From Phallusia mammillata (Eukaryota; Chordata; Ascidiacea; Phlebobranchia; Ascidiidae): a DNA stretch of 64,000 nucleotides. Below are positions 46,572 to 59,068 of the stretch, in pieces. Positions within the stretch are counted from its first letter, which is position 1. Each line of letters opens with the position of its first letter. The stretch lies in the NCBI GenBank assembly GCA_003260075.1, contig QLIY01000784.1, forward strand, positions 1 through 64,000, given 5' to 3'. The translations under genes and the position numbers were made by a program. Under the pieces are notes generated by a model. That model saw only the letters and a program-made list of their open reading frames with translations, had not been told where the DNA came from and ran no database searches.

Positions 46572-49500
46572 TCACATAATAACGAGTTCGGCAGAAGGCA
46601 CGCGACATTTCTTACATTTGGCTAGTGCGCTGTCAATCACAGACGAATAAAGCAACGGGTTGAGGGCGCTGTTGATTGGAAGCAAAACCGCAGCTGCAAG
46701 CACATAAACGATATCTGACATTATTACACCAGCAAGTGACAAAGAACTGAGGATGCAAATCGGAATCCAGCAACAGAAATCCGTCAGAAGCAATCTGGAT
46801 ATACGCTTTTGCATTTTGGCGCTCGTATCATTGTTTCTTGCCGCAGCCATGCGATTGCTGCGTCGATAGATAAGGACATAAGCGGCAACCATGAAAATAA
46901 ACAAGACAAAATCGACTGTGATAATAAACAGTGAATATTCCCAAGCTGCATGGCCACTTGAAGCAAAAAGTCTTGGCAAACACACGCTGGTTTTGGCGTA
47001 GTAACCAAACTCTCCTTTGATTGATTGGCCAGACATGTTACTGGCGATGACTCGTTTAGCTTCATGCCATGATAGCACGGTGCTGTTAGTGGGTGACATG
47101 CGTTGTGCCAAACTCATTGCAGCTTCAAAAGAAACAAAATCACGTTTGTGAACGAAATTAGGAAACCAGATTTTTGTTACAAAGTAACCAGATACAAAAT
47201 CAATTGTGGGAATGATGGCAATGACCATAGCAACACACCAAGTAACGAAACACGCCAAAATAATCCACTTAGGCCCAAGTGACATAGTGAGAAATGGTTT
47301 GTAGACAGATACAAGTCGATAAGCAGATATCAATGTCATGGTTAAAGCCGAAGTCTGAGATGAAATGACACACAGTGCGCCTAGGATGGAGCATTGTGTG
47401 CTTGAACGCCATTCTGAATCAAAATAACAATAACTCCCAGAGAACTGGACACTTTTGACTGCAACAGCAAGTAAATAGATTCCCATTAACATGTCGGAAA
47501 CTGATAGGTTGACAATGAATATTTGAGTGCATTTATTTACACAACTGTCGGTATTCCAGTTTAGATATGTCATTTTAACTGTGGTTGCAGCCACTATGAA
47601 ATTCCCAATCAATGCAAGTATGCCCATGATCCATATAAACGCGTTCAAAATAGGGTTGGCGATCATTTCCTTCTGATTGGAGAAGACAGTGTCACGAGAA
47701 CTGACAGGTGGACATTCGTCACTGCCATCTGAGCAGTCTTTGATTCCGTCTTCCTTGTCACGAATTGGCACTGAGATTGGATTACCACTTAGACAATAAA
47801 ATCTCCTGTCCTTACAACGAATCTTTGCCTCATCCGATTTATCATCACAGTCGTAGTTTCCATCGCAAACTTTCATGACGTCAATACTCAACAAATCTCC
47901 ATTGTTACAAATATAGCGTTTGGGACAAATTGATTCGTTGTAGGTTCTGTCTGATGTTCCATCGCACGTCCAGAGCTTTGCGGCAACTGACATAAATTGG
48001 GTGTCGTTACAGAAAGCTGGTTGGTTGAGGCAGTTATGGCACTCATCAGTAGCACTTAAACATTCAGGTCTTCCGTCGCATGCTACACCTAATGTTTTTC
48101 TCTCGGCACATATTATAGTGTCAATTTGTGGATAGCAATAGTTCGTGTTGAGATAGTTCAAGCAGACCACAGATTGGTTGCACAACACAGAATCTATTGG
48201 ATGGCAATCTGTTTGGTTGTAGCAGTGCATATGACCTGGTGGACAAGTTGACTGGGAATCGCCAAGCACAGCTTTGCACACCGTCTGATTCTCGCACAAG
48301 CATTCATCTGACAGGTCGTAGCAGTCAATCACGCCATCGCACACCTGATTCCTTGAGATAACCAGTCGCCTGTCCAAGCAAAGGAAGCATCGAAATTCTC
48401 CGTTGACGAAACAGAGATCGGATTTGTCAGCGCACTGGGCATCTTGGTCGTAAATATTTATTTGTGGCAAGCTACATGGCAATGTTAACCAATACCCAAG
48501 ACATTTGAAACTGGGGTATGCGTGAATGCTATCACCTGGTGTTATAAATGGACAAAAAGCACCCAAAGCAAATTGAATGATGTTGTTAAAATCCAGATAT
48601 AAGGCAGGAAATTGAGATGTGGGAACGTTGTCCGGTTGGCATCGAGGAATATTGCAAATCCAGTAATCATCAATACAAACTTGATCTTTGTGTCCTTCAC
48701 ACGGTCTGTGATGCTGAATGCAATGTAAAGAATTGTTGGGTTGGTACCTCAAAAATCTCTCCATCGATTTTTTATTGGTGCAGTTTAACAAGGTGTGCTC
48801 GCATTTTAAACTATACGAACGTGCATAGTAGTCACAAGGTTCATCGCTTTGATCAATGCATTGCGGTACACCATCTCCAACTGATGTGTTAGTTATACAT
48901 TGCCCAGTTGGTGGGCAAATCTGTTCTTCATAGATGCATCCGCACATAACTTGATCACCGCTACACGTGCAATTGGTTTCGTCGCTGCCGTCTTTGCAGT
49001 CAAAATTTCCGTTGCACTTCAAAGATAATGGGATGCATTGTTTGGACTTGCACTCAAATTGATCTTCCCAGCAAGGACAGTTGACTTCATCGCTGTAATC
49101 TTCACAATCATCAATCCTATNNNNNNNNNNNNNNNNNNNNNNNNNNNNNNNNNNNNNNNNNNNNNNNNNNNNNNNNNNNNNNNNNNNNNNNNNNNNNNNN
49201 NNNNNNNNNNNNNNNNNNNNNNNNNNNNNNNNNNNNNNNNNNNNNNNNTTGTTACAAAGTAACCAGATACAAAATCAATTGTGGGAATGATGGCAATGAC
49301 CATAGCAACACACCAAGTAACGAAACACGCCAAAATAATCCACTTAGGCCCAAGTGACATAGTGAGAAATGGTTTGTAGACAGATACAAGTCGATAAGCA
49401 GATATCAATGTCATGGTTAAAGCCGAAGTCTGAGATGAAATGACACACAGTGCGCCTAGGATGGAGCATTGTGTGCTTGAACGCCATTCTGAATCAAAAT

Positions 49501-51900
49501 AACAATAACTCCCAGAGAACTGGACACTTTTGACTGCAACAGCAAGTAAATAGATTCCCATTAACATGTCGGAAACTGATAGGTTGACAATGAATATTTG
49601 AGTGCATTTATTTACACAACTGTCGGTATTCCAGTTTAGATATGTCTTTTTAACTGTGGTTGCAGCCACTATGAAATTCCCAATCAATGCAAGTATGCCC
49701 ATGATCCATATAAACGCGTTCAAAATAGGGTTGGCGATCATTTCCTTCTGATTGGAGAAGACAGTGTCACGAGAACTGACAGGTGGACATTCGTCACTGC
49801 CATCCGAGCAGTCTTTGATTCCGTCTTCCTTGTCACGAATTGGCACTGAGATTGGATTACCACTTAGACAATAAAATCTCCTGTCCTTACAACGAATCTT
49901 TGCCTCATCCGATTTATCATCACAGTCGTAGTTTCCATCGCAAACTTTCATGACGTCAATACTCAACAAATCTCCATTGTTACAAATATAGCGTTTGGGA
50001 CAAATTGATTCGTTGTAGGTTCTGTCTGATGTTCCATCGCACGTCCAGAGCTTTGCGGCAACTGACATAAATTGGGTGTCGTTACAGAAAGCTGGTTGGT
50101 TGAGGCAGTTATGGCACTCATCAGTAGCACTTAAACATTCAGGTCTTCCGTCGCATGCTACACCTAATGTTTTTCTCTCGGCACATATTATAGTGTCAAT
50201 TTGTGGATAGCAATAGTTCGTGTTGAGATAGTTCAAGCAGACCACAGATTGGTTGCACAACACAGAATCTATTGGATGGCAATCTGTTTGGTTGTAGCAG
50301 TGCATATGACCTGGTGGACAAGTTGACTGGGAATCGCCAAGCACAGCTTTGCACACCGTCTGATTCTCGCACAAGCATTCATCTGACAGGTCGTAGCAGT
50401 CAATCACGCCATCGCACACCTGATTCCTTGAGATAACCAGTCGCCTGTCCAAGCAAAGGAAGCATCGAAATTCTCCGTTGACGAAACAGAGATCGGATTT
50501 GTCAGCGCACTGGGCATCTTGGTCGTAAATATTTATTTGTGGCAAGCTACATGGCAATGTTAACCAATACCCAAGACATTTGAAACTGGGGTATGCGTGA
50601 ATGCTATCACCTGGTGTTATAAATGGACAAAAAGCACCCAAAGCAAATTGAATGATGTTGTTATAATCCTGATATAAGACAGGAAATTGAGATGTGGGAA
50701 CGTTGTCCGGTTGGCATCGAGGAATGTTGCAAATCCAGTAGTCATCAATACAAACTTGATCTTTGTGTCCTTCACACGGTCGGTGATGCTGAATGCAATG
50801 TAAAGAATTGTTGGGTTGGTACCTCACAAATCTCTCCATCGATTTTTTATTGGTGCAGTTTAACAAGGTGTGCTCGCATTTTAAACTATACGAACGTGCA
50901 TAGTAGTCACAAGGTTCATCGCTTTGATCAATGCATTGCGGTACACCATCTCCAACTGATGTGTTAGTTATACATTGCCCAGTTGGTGGGCAAATCTGTT
51001 CTTCATAGATGCATCCGCACATAACTTGATCACCGCTACACGTGCAATTGGTTTCGTCGCTGCCGTCTTTGCAGTCAAAATTTCCGTTGCACTTCAAAGA
51101 TAATGGGATGCATTGTTTGGACTTGCACTCAAATTGATCTTCCCAGCAAGGACAGTTGACTTCATCGCTGTAATCTTCACAATCATCAATCCTATTGCAT
51201 ACCTTCGAGCTTGGCAGACAGCCACGCAAACCACCACATGTGTTACTTTCGTAACATGCACATTGAAACTCATCAACTGGGCAAGTACAATTTACTTCGT
51301 CTGTTCCATCTAAACAGTCGTAGATGCCATCACATATTTGTGTCTTTTCATAACAACCTATCCCTTTCGTGCAATTACTGTCTCTTGGAAAACAACCGCA
51401 TTGGTATTGGTTTGCATTGCACTCCGCAGTCAAATTGTAGTCTTCGCAACCGCCAACTGACGCACATTGAGTCGCATTAAATGTAGTTGCCGTGTTGTTC
51501 GGTCTTGTTGCTGGGCAACCACACACAAACTCTCCCTTGTTGCACGTTTGCAGCGAATATCGACATTCTTCTGTAAAAAAAGCTGTCGCATTTAATATTT
51601 TTAGAACCACTGTATTTTTTTGAGGGAATCGTTATCTACCCTTATAATAAGCGAACAAGTAAATTACAGTGCTGTAAAATTAAACTGCGTTTAAAATAAT
51701 AATATTTTGCCTGGTTAAGTTGTATTCTCATGTTTTATGACTATGGTTGTTTACTCTATACTATTCACAACACTGTTTATTTTATTTTAGCATGTTAATC
51801 CAGGAAGAAACACGATTTGCTTACCAAAAGTGACAAGCCCGTACGATGGTAAGCTGTTGATCAACAGAACGAAAGATAACAAAAGCACTCTCCTAACCAT
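46572..51900 (-). CDS. R5: LDLa-repeat 7TM receptor, assembled twice across a gap
   Basis: Exon 1 is 51900-51825 (76 nt, leader MVRRVLLLSFVLLINS). Exon 2 starts at 51570 and ends with the stop at 46572. The assembly reads from the start through TM4 (51570-49249), then 128 Ns, then restarts in LDLa module 2 (49120) and runs to the end. 47174-49120 and 49249-51195 are near-identical, differing at only a handful of bases (for example 47574). Removing the overlap leaves 2549 + 375 = 2924 nt of exon 2, exactly the R1 length, and a 999-residue receptor of the GGCEDYN subfamily with every 7TM motif kept (VYR replaced by AYR, YAKTSVCLP, CWIP, NPLLY). Best explained as one intact gene represented by two overlapping alleles; a real partial tandem copy is the alternative. 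Confidence 0.88.
49121..49248. other. Assembly gap (128 N)
   Basis: It joins two contigs whose ends overlap by about 1.95 kb instead of abutting, so the gap is not a true interval. Confidence 0.9.
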
Positions 51901-53960
51901 ATTTACCCTGCTATATTATTTATTAATCTAAACTCAAAAGAAGACACGTATTTGCGACACAAGCAACGTATCAATCCGACGATAACAAAACGTTTTCAAA
52001 ATTGTAGGCTATACTGTTTTTGAAAACAATTAAATCACTATTTGTTGTGTACAATAACTAAGCTGTTCATTTTTTGACGACCTTGTTACGTTTTTACTTC
52101 TGTCAGAATTTCACATGAAACAAATATTTCATTCAAGCCCTAAGATGTTACCCTCCTTTACAAACTGACCCGATCGTGAGCCACAACAATCTACTAAACG
52201 ATCTAATGCTTGGCATGAGCAGGGGGAAGTCGCTGACCGTACGTTATTGCCCACACATCAATCAAGAGTTACTCGATTCAGATTATCCAGGCGAAACCCG
52301 GAAGAATGCTTTATCCAATTTGCAACACATAGCAAGTAAAGTTGTTTATTTGATAAAATACTGTCAACGAATTGATTTTTGTCGAAAAGCTCAGCCGATA
52401 GGAGCGTTTAATCTTTCTCGGGTTCATGGGTGCTCAGTTTGGTCCAGATCACGTAAAGTATTTAAGTTGTGCTGTTTCAAATTGAAAACCTTTTTTCTAT
52501 CTTTAACAAATATGTCACTTTGGTGCAAATCCCTTCACATTTCATAGCAACCACGGTTTTTGCTCATAATAACAAATTTGACGACTTCCTGTCCAATACG
52601 AGTGAAAAGTGCAGATGGGATATCACAAGCTTCCTGCCTATACCCTAGTTATACCCTTTTGACCAGATTTGGCCGCATTGGTTAAGTAAAACTTGTTTAT
52701 ATGAGACCACCATTGATCAACCAAGTGACAAATAATGAGAAAAAAAAAATTTCTGTTACTGAACAGTTTGCCGATACAATAGGTGTCCAAAACAAATCTC
52801 TTTTTGTGAATCTCTTTTACTATCTTGCACAAATGAGTGACCACATAAATTATCGCTGTTTGAAATCGGCAACACAAGAAAATGCGTTAAATTGTTTGCT
52901 ACAACCAAGACGAATCTGTACAAAGTTGAACAGCAGCAGACCTTGCAAGTGATACTGCCATGAAAAGTCCTTTTTAACTATTGATTTCAAGTATCGTTCA
53001 AAATATAAGAGAAAGCCGTAGACATGTATCCGGTCTTCACATCAACAACTGATCGGCAATGATTATAATCATCTGTAAGCGAAGCCGGGTTTAGTACTTG
53101 CGGTTAAACTGGTGTATTAAGATTATATGACTTCCTTTTAAGAAGAGTATATGGCTGCATCAGTAATAGTTTAATATGCTTCCATTTAGTGACTGTGCTC
53201 CGGCCAAATCTCTTTTTGTCTACGTTTCAAATTTGGCACCAAAACGGGTCATGTTTCAACGTCGCTAAAGAACTCAGGCGCAACGTGTTGCAACTATTTG
53301 TTGCCGGGCTAGCGGGGTTCGAGCTTGTAACAAAACAGATAAACTAGCCTTGAAGTGTAATAAAAAATAAAAAAATTCCGGCAACTTAACTTCCTACATT
53401 TAAAACTGAATGAAGCAAAACTTTCCGCAATTCTGATAGCATTACAAATTGAAAATTATTTTTTACGTGTTTAAGCATGATAATTATCAGTTGCAAGAAC
53501 TAAACTGTACTTGGAATTTTTGGACATGAACAACCGCGGCAATAAAGGACCAGTTATCTTGCTGAAACGTAAACTTTCCTTCTTTGTGACAGATCCACTC
53601 TCATATAACCAACAACAGTGTCAACTTTCTATCTTTTTAAACTGACAAACTGTCGTAGAAGATGATTAGGAAATAAAATACTTTTGGTACTGATTGGTAG
53701 CGGTAACATGCCAAATACCTGCGTTACTATGGCTTATTAGTAATAAGCCTTATTAGTAATAAGTAATAAGTAATAGGTTATTACACAACGAAAGCAAAGC
53801 CATTAAAAACAGTTTCAAGTAAGGTTATATCACGACCCGAAAACTAGATCAAATTCCGGGACTGTCAAACCAATTCGATAACATTCGTCTCGCTCCTGCA
53901 TCTACAACATAAATGATATTTGTAGTTCTTGGGGAGTCTAGAATTTGGCAAAAGGTTTGC
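51901..53960 (-). repeat. Class B upstream module of R5 and distal spacer
   Basis: 52140-52560 holds the class B landmarks (GATCGTGAGCCACAACAAT, GATCTAATGCTTGGCATGAGC, ACATCAATCAAGAGTTACT). An AT simple repeat of the unit TTAGTAATAAG is at 53729-53780. No gene recognised. Confidence 0.6.
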
Positions 53961-54080
53961 TAGCTGGAATTGTTTCTAAAGGTTATAGCCGATTTACTCG
54001 GGCTTGAATAATTAAAAAAAAGTATTTTTGGACATAGTCTCTACTGGGCGGTGCCTTTATTTTAAGGACTAAATGCCGTA
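53961..54080 (+). pseudogene. Decayed copy of the exon at 44917-45159
   Basis: GAATTGTTTCTAAAGG, TTTACTCGGG, GGACATAGTCTCTACT and GGACTAAATGCCGTAAGT match the 3' half of that exon and its donor, with stops and indels. Relic. Confidence 0.6.
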
Positions 54081-54768
54081 AGTTTGCTTAAGACATATGA
54101 CACACATCTAAAATAAAATAAAAATAATTACATTTCAAGGCAATTTAAGCGTGTCCCTTCACATCCCTAAATCCCACCCAACAAGAAACAGAATGTCGCA
54201 GAGCATTTTTGCATTCCATAGCTATTTACCTGTTCTGCTTTTGCCAATGAACGCGCGAGGAAGGCAACAGATACTTGTAAAGCGTTGAGTCTGACTGATA
54301 GCGACATGGAATCACTACCTTTTCTTAAAGCAACATTTGAAACGTGGAGAAAAAGTAGTGGGATACGCCCAAACGTTGCATGCAAACATGGTATAAGCCA
54401 CCACTTAGTTTGAAACTTTCAAGTTTCAAATTTAATTCTGCAATTTTGTTGTAGTGATTTATAGGAAAACAAGCAAGTTCTATTCGTATTCAAAATCTGG
54501 GATTAAATATTTTAATTAATTATGCAACAGTTTCGAGCAGATGCTAAACCCATTCAATTTTCCTTTGTTTGTTTTAAACTGTACTTTCCTTCAAAATACA
54601 CCACTCCACGGTAATAAATTGAACTACAAACTATCCACTTGTTTCAACGACAACGATTAAATATAAATTATAAAGTTTAAATTCTAAGACTGGTTTCAAA
54701 TTTCAATATTTGTTTGCTGTCAAATTTTTTTTAAAAAATTTTTTTTTTTCTATTTGTTAGTAACCGTC
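54081..54768. other. 3' flank of R6, distal part
   Basis: Non-coding; shares CCCATTCAATTTTCCTTTGT and neighbouring blocks with 46090-46140. Poly-T near 54725-54750. Confidence 0.5.
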
Positions 54769-54776
54769 TTGTAGAA

Positions 54777-55457
54777 CAGGCCTGTCAAACTCGCGGCCCG
54801 CGAAGCCCTCCAATGCGGCCCATGAACAGTCAACAGCAATTGTAATATTTTGTCCGATTTTTATCTAATTATACTAAATTTTTCTTACTTTTCAAAGTGA
54901 AACCTATTATTCAAACAGACATTTACCGAAATTGAATTTATAGATACAAATCCATATGTTATGAATAGAAACGATAGTAATTAAAACTCCTTTGCCAAAA
55001 CTTTTGATTTTCAAACTGCCCTAAACAGATTTTGTGTTACTGAAAAGAGTATTACCAGGCTAGCAGCCATATGCGTCTGACTTTTGTAGGCCTATTGTGT
55101 GCAAACAATGCGAAAAACAGGTATGAAATGCGTCTAAATATAGATTATGACGTAATAAACGGTTGAAACTGATCTTCACACTGTGCAGTTCAATCTGTGC
55201 ATCAAGTTGGAAATTAATCTGGGTTTTGGGGGGGTCAATGGTATATATATATGATATAAACCTTTTTCTTTACCAATTTCAAAAACAAAAACCAGCAGAT
55301 AATTGGCGGCTGTTGGTGAAATAAGGATTTGCAATGCGGCCGTCGTAGCGAAAAGGTTGTTTAAGTGTATAAAACTAGATTAAAAATCACATGCGGCCCT
55401 CGGCATAATTTCCAAACTGCAATGTGGCCCCCGAACCCCACGAGTTTGACACCCCTG
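54777..55457. mobile_element. hAT-type non-autonomous transposon (681 bp)
   Basis: Termini CAGGCCTGTCAAACTCG and the complement of CAGGGGTGTCAAACTCG are inverted repeats with two mismatches. They are flanked by an exact 8-bp duplication TTGTAGAA (54769-54776 and 55458-55465). GCGGCCC-type subterminal repeats occur near both ends, as in many hAT elements. No transposase frame of useful length. Confidence 0.9.
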
Positions 55458-55691
55458 TTGTAGAACATCCAAAAAGTAGGCTGTGTTGTTTTTCAGCACA
55501 AATATTTCGTGGTGATATTTCCAGATATGTATTGATTTTGAACAAACCAAACTTGTACAAATGTGTAGCAAGAATATCAGTTACAAGCGCATAGGGAAAC
55601 AGAAAGGAACTTGGTTGGTTTGGAACAAAATCGAAAAGGTATATTTCAAATATTGGTAACATTTGACATAATAAGAGAAAATCACAAAGAG

Positions 55692-58600
55692 TTACATGGC
55701 AACGATTTCAGCAGTATTTCGGCGAGCAGAAGCAGCACGAAATTTCTTACATTTATTCACTGCACTGTCAATCACAGTTGAATAAAGCAACGGGTTTAGT
55801 GCGCTGTTGATTGGAAGCAAAACCGCAGCTACAAGCACATAAACGATATCTGACAACGGTACGCCACCCATCGACAAATAACTCAGGATGCAAATCGGAA
55901 TCCAGCAACAGAAATCGGTAAGAAGCAATCTGGATATTCGCTTCTGCATTTTGGCACTGATATCGTTGTTTCTTTCTTCAGCCATGCGATTGCTGCGTCG
56001 ATAAATAAGGACATAAGCGGCAAACATGAAAATAAACATGACGAAATTCAATGTGATGATAAAAAGTGAGTATCCCAAAGCTGAATGGCTTTCTGAAGCA
56101 AAGAGTCTTGGCAAACACACGCTGGTTTTGGCGTTGTAACCAAACTCTCCTTTGATGGATTGCCCTGACATGTTAATATCGATGACTCGTTTAGCGTCAT
56201 GCCATGATAGCACGGTGCTGTTGGTAGGTGACATACGTTGTGCCAAAATCATTGCAGCTTCAAAAGAAACAAAATCACGTTTGTGAACGAAATTAGGAAA
56301 CCAGATTGTTGTTACAAAGTAACCAGATGCAAAATCAACTGTAGGAATGATGGCAATGACCAAAGCAACACACCAAGTAAAGAAACAGGCCAACAAAATC
56401 CACATAGGTGTGAGTGACATTGTAAGGAATGGTTTGTACACAGACACGAGTCGATAGACTGATATCAATGCCATAGTTATAGCCGAAGTCTGAGATGAAA
56501 TGACGCACAATGCACCTAGAATGGAGCATTGTGTGCTCGATCGCCACTCAGAATCGAAATAACAATAATTCCCAGAGAATTGGACACTTTTAACTGCAAC
56601 AGCAAATAGATAAATTCCCATTAACACGTCGGAAACTGAGAGATTGATAATGAATATTTCAGTACAATTTTACACAATCGTCCGATTTCCAGTTTGAGTA
56701 TGTCTTTTTACCAGTGGTTGCAGCTACAATGAAATTCCCAATCAATGCAAGGATACCCATAAACCATATAAACGCGTTCAAAATAGGGTTGGCAATCATT
56801 TCTTTCTGATTGGAGAAAATAGTGTAACGAGAGCTGACAGGCGGGCATTCGTCACTGCCGTCTGAGCAGTCTTTGATTCTGTCTTCCTTTTCTGCAATGG
56901 GCACTGAGAGTGGATTCCCATTAAAACAATAAAATCTTTTGTTCTTACAGCGATCCTTTGCCTCATCCGATTTATCGTCACAGTCGTAGTTTCCATCGCA
57001 AACTTTCATGACGTCAATGCTCATAAAGTTACCACTGCTACAAATATAACGTTTGGGACAAAGTGATTCGTTGTGGGAGCCACGCTGTATTCCATCACAC
57101 ATCCAAAGATCTGTGGCATCTGCCACGAATTGGCTGTCGTTGCAAAACGCCGGTGGATGTGGACAGTTAGGACACTCATCAGTGGAATGGAAACATTCAG
57201 GTCTTCCATCGCATGCTACACCAAATGTATTCCTTTCGGTGCATAAAATCAAGTCAATTTGTTGATAGCAATATTTGATATTTCTCGAGTCAATGCATTT
57301 TACATTGCCGTTGCACAACACAGAATCTATTGGAAGGCAATCTGTTTGGTTGTAGCAGTGCATATAACCTGGTGGACAAGTTGACCGGGAATCGCCAAGC
57401 ACAGCTTTGCACACGCTCTGATTCTCGCATAAACATTCATCTGACAGGTCGTAGCAGTCAATCACGCCATCGCACACCTGATTCCTTGAGATAACTAGTC
57501 TCTTGTCCAAGCAAAGGAAACATCGAAATTCTCCGTTCACAAAACACAGATCAGATTTGTCAGCGCACTGGGCATCTTGGTCGTAAAGATTGATTTGAGG
57601 CAAGCTACATGGAAATGTTAACCAGTATCCAAGACATTTGAAACTCGGGTGTGCGTGGATGTGGTAATCAGCTGGATTTATGAATGGACAAAAAGCGTAC
57701 AAAGCCAAATTGATGTTGTTATTGTGATCCTGATAGTAAACCGGAGGTGTCGATGGTGGTGTATGCTCTCCTTCGCATTGAGGCTTGTTGCAAATCCAGT
57801 ATTCATCAGTGCACATTTTATCCTTGTGCTCTTTACACGGTCTGTGATGCTGAATGCAATGTGCAGAATTGTTTACTTGGTACTTCAAAAATCTTTGCAT
57901 TGCTGTTTTACTGGTGCAGTTTATTAAACTGTAATAACACGATAGCTCATAACTTTTAGAAAAATAGTCACAAGGTTCATCGCTATGGTCCATGCAGTTC
58001 GGAGTACCATCGGCCACCGATGTGTTAGGTATGCATTTCCCGATGGTCGGACAAATCTGTTCTTCATAGATGCATCCGCACATAACTTGATCACCGCTAC
58101 ACGTGCAATTGGTTTCGTCGCTGCCGTCTTTGCAGTCCAAATTTCCGTTGCACTTCAAAGATAATGGGATGCATTGTTTGGACTTGCACTCAAATTGATC
58201 TTCCCAGCAAGGACAGTTGACTTCATCGCTGTAATCTTCACAATCATCAATCCTATCACATACCTCCGAGCTTGGCAGACAGCCACGCAAACCAACACAT
58301 GAGGAACTTTCGTAACATGCACATTGAAACTCATAAAATGGACAAGTACAATTCAATTCGTCTGTTCCATCTATGCAGTCGTAGATGCCATCACATATTT
58401 GTGTCTTGTCATAACATCCCAACCCATACGTGCAATTACTGTCTCTTGGAAAACAGCCGCATTGGTATTGGCTTTCATTGCAGACCGTTGTGTTGTATAT
58501 AGTACACAATTCCATAGGGAAACATTGAGAAGCTCTAAATGTATTTAAACTGTTGTCCGGTCTTGTTGCTGGGCATCCACACACAAACTCTCCAACGTTG

Positions 58601-59068
58601 CAACTTTGCTGCTCAAACCGACATTGTTCTGTAAAAAATATCGGTTACTACAACAAGGGTAGTCAAAAATTACACTTCGAGAAAATGAATGAACGTAAAA
58701 CGCAATGTTACGCAGTAAAACTACAAGATGTTCATGTGTTTGTTTACACCAGCTTTTTAAAGTGCTTTGAACAGGCTTTGAACAACTTTTTCACAAATCA
58801 TTATAGTTTTTTTTTTTGCGCGGTATCCTAAATTTCGCTATTGAGTATTGAGCATTTAGTAGAAATTAGAAAAAAAATATTCAAGTTTTACTTTATGCTT
58901 TCACACCTATTTATGCGTAAACTAAGTTTCTACAAAGCACTGACAGAAACTTAGAAGTACTAATTTGAAGAAACGGTTGTAAATTTGCTTACCATAAGTA
59001 AAGAGCCCGTCTGACAGTAGACTGTTGATTAACATGATAAGAGATGACAGAACCACAAACCGAACCAT
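55692..59068 (-). pseudogene. R6: LDLa-7TM receptor with one frameshift before TM2
   Basis: Exon 1 is 59068-58993 (76 nt, leader MVRFVVLSSLIMLINS); exon 2 is 58628-55692. It belongs to the R3/R7 subfamily (TIYNTTVCNESQ in the first module). One open frame covers the whole ectodomain and TM1, then a 2-base deletion near 56650, in the first cytoplasmic loop (DDCVKLY then stop), breaks the frame. The rest of the 7TM bundle reads cleanly to the stop, with YAKTSVCLP changed to NAKTSVCLP and CWIP and NPLLY kept. With a single small lesion this is either a very young pseudogene, a null allele or a base-calling error. No poly-G tract lies in the gene. Confidence 0.85.

Noticed and set aside
46572..51610. 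Two tandem receptor genes in the R5 region
   Set aside because: Near-identity over 1947 bp across an N-gap and exact recovery of the family exon length on collapse favour one gene in two alleles.
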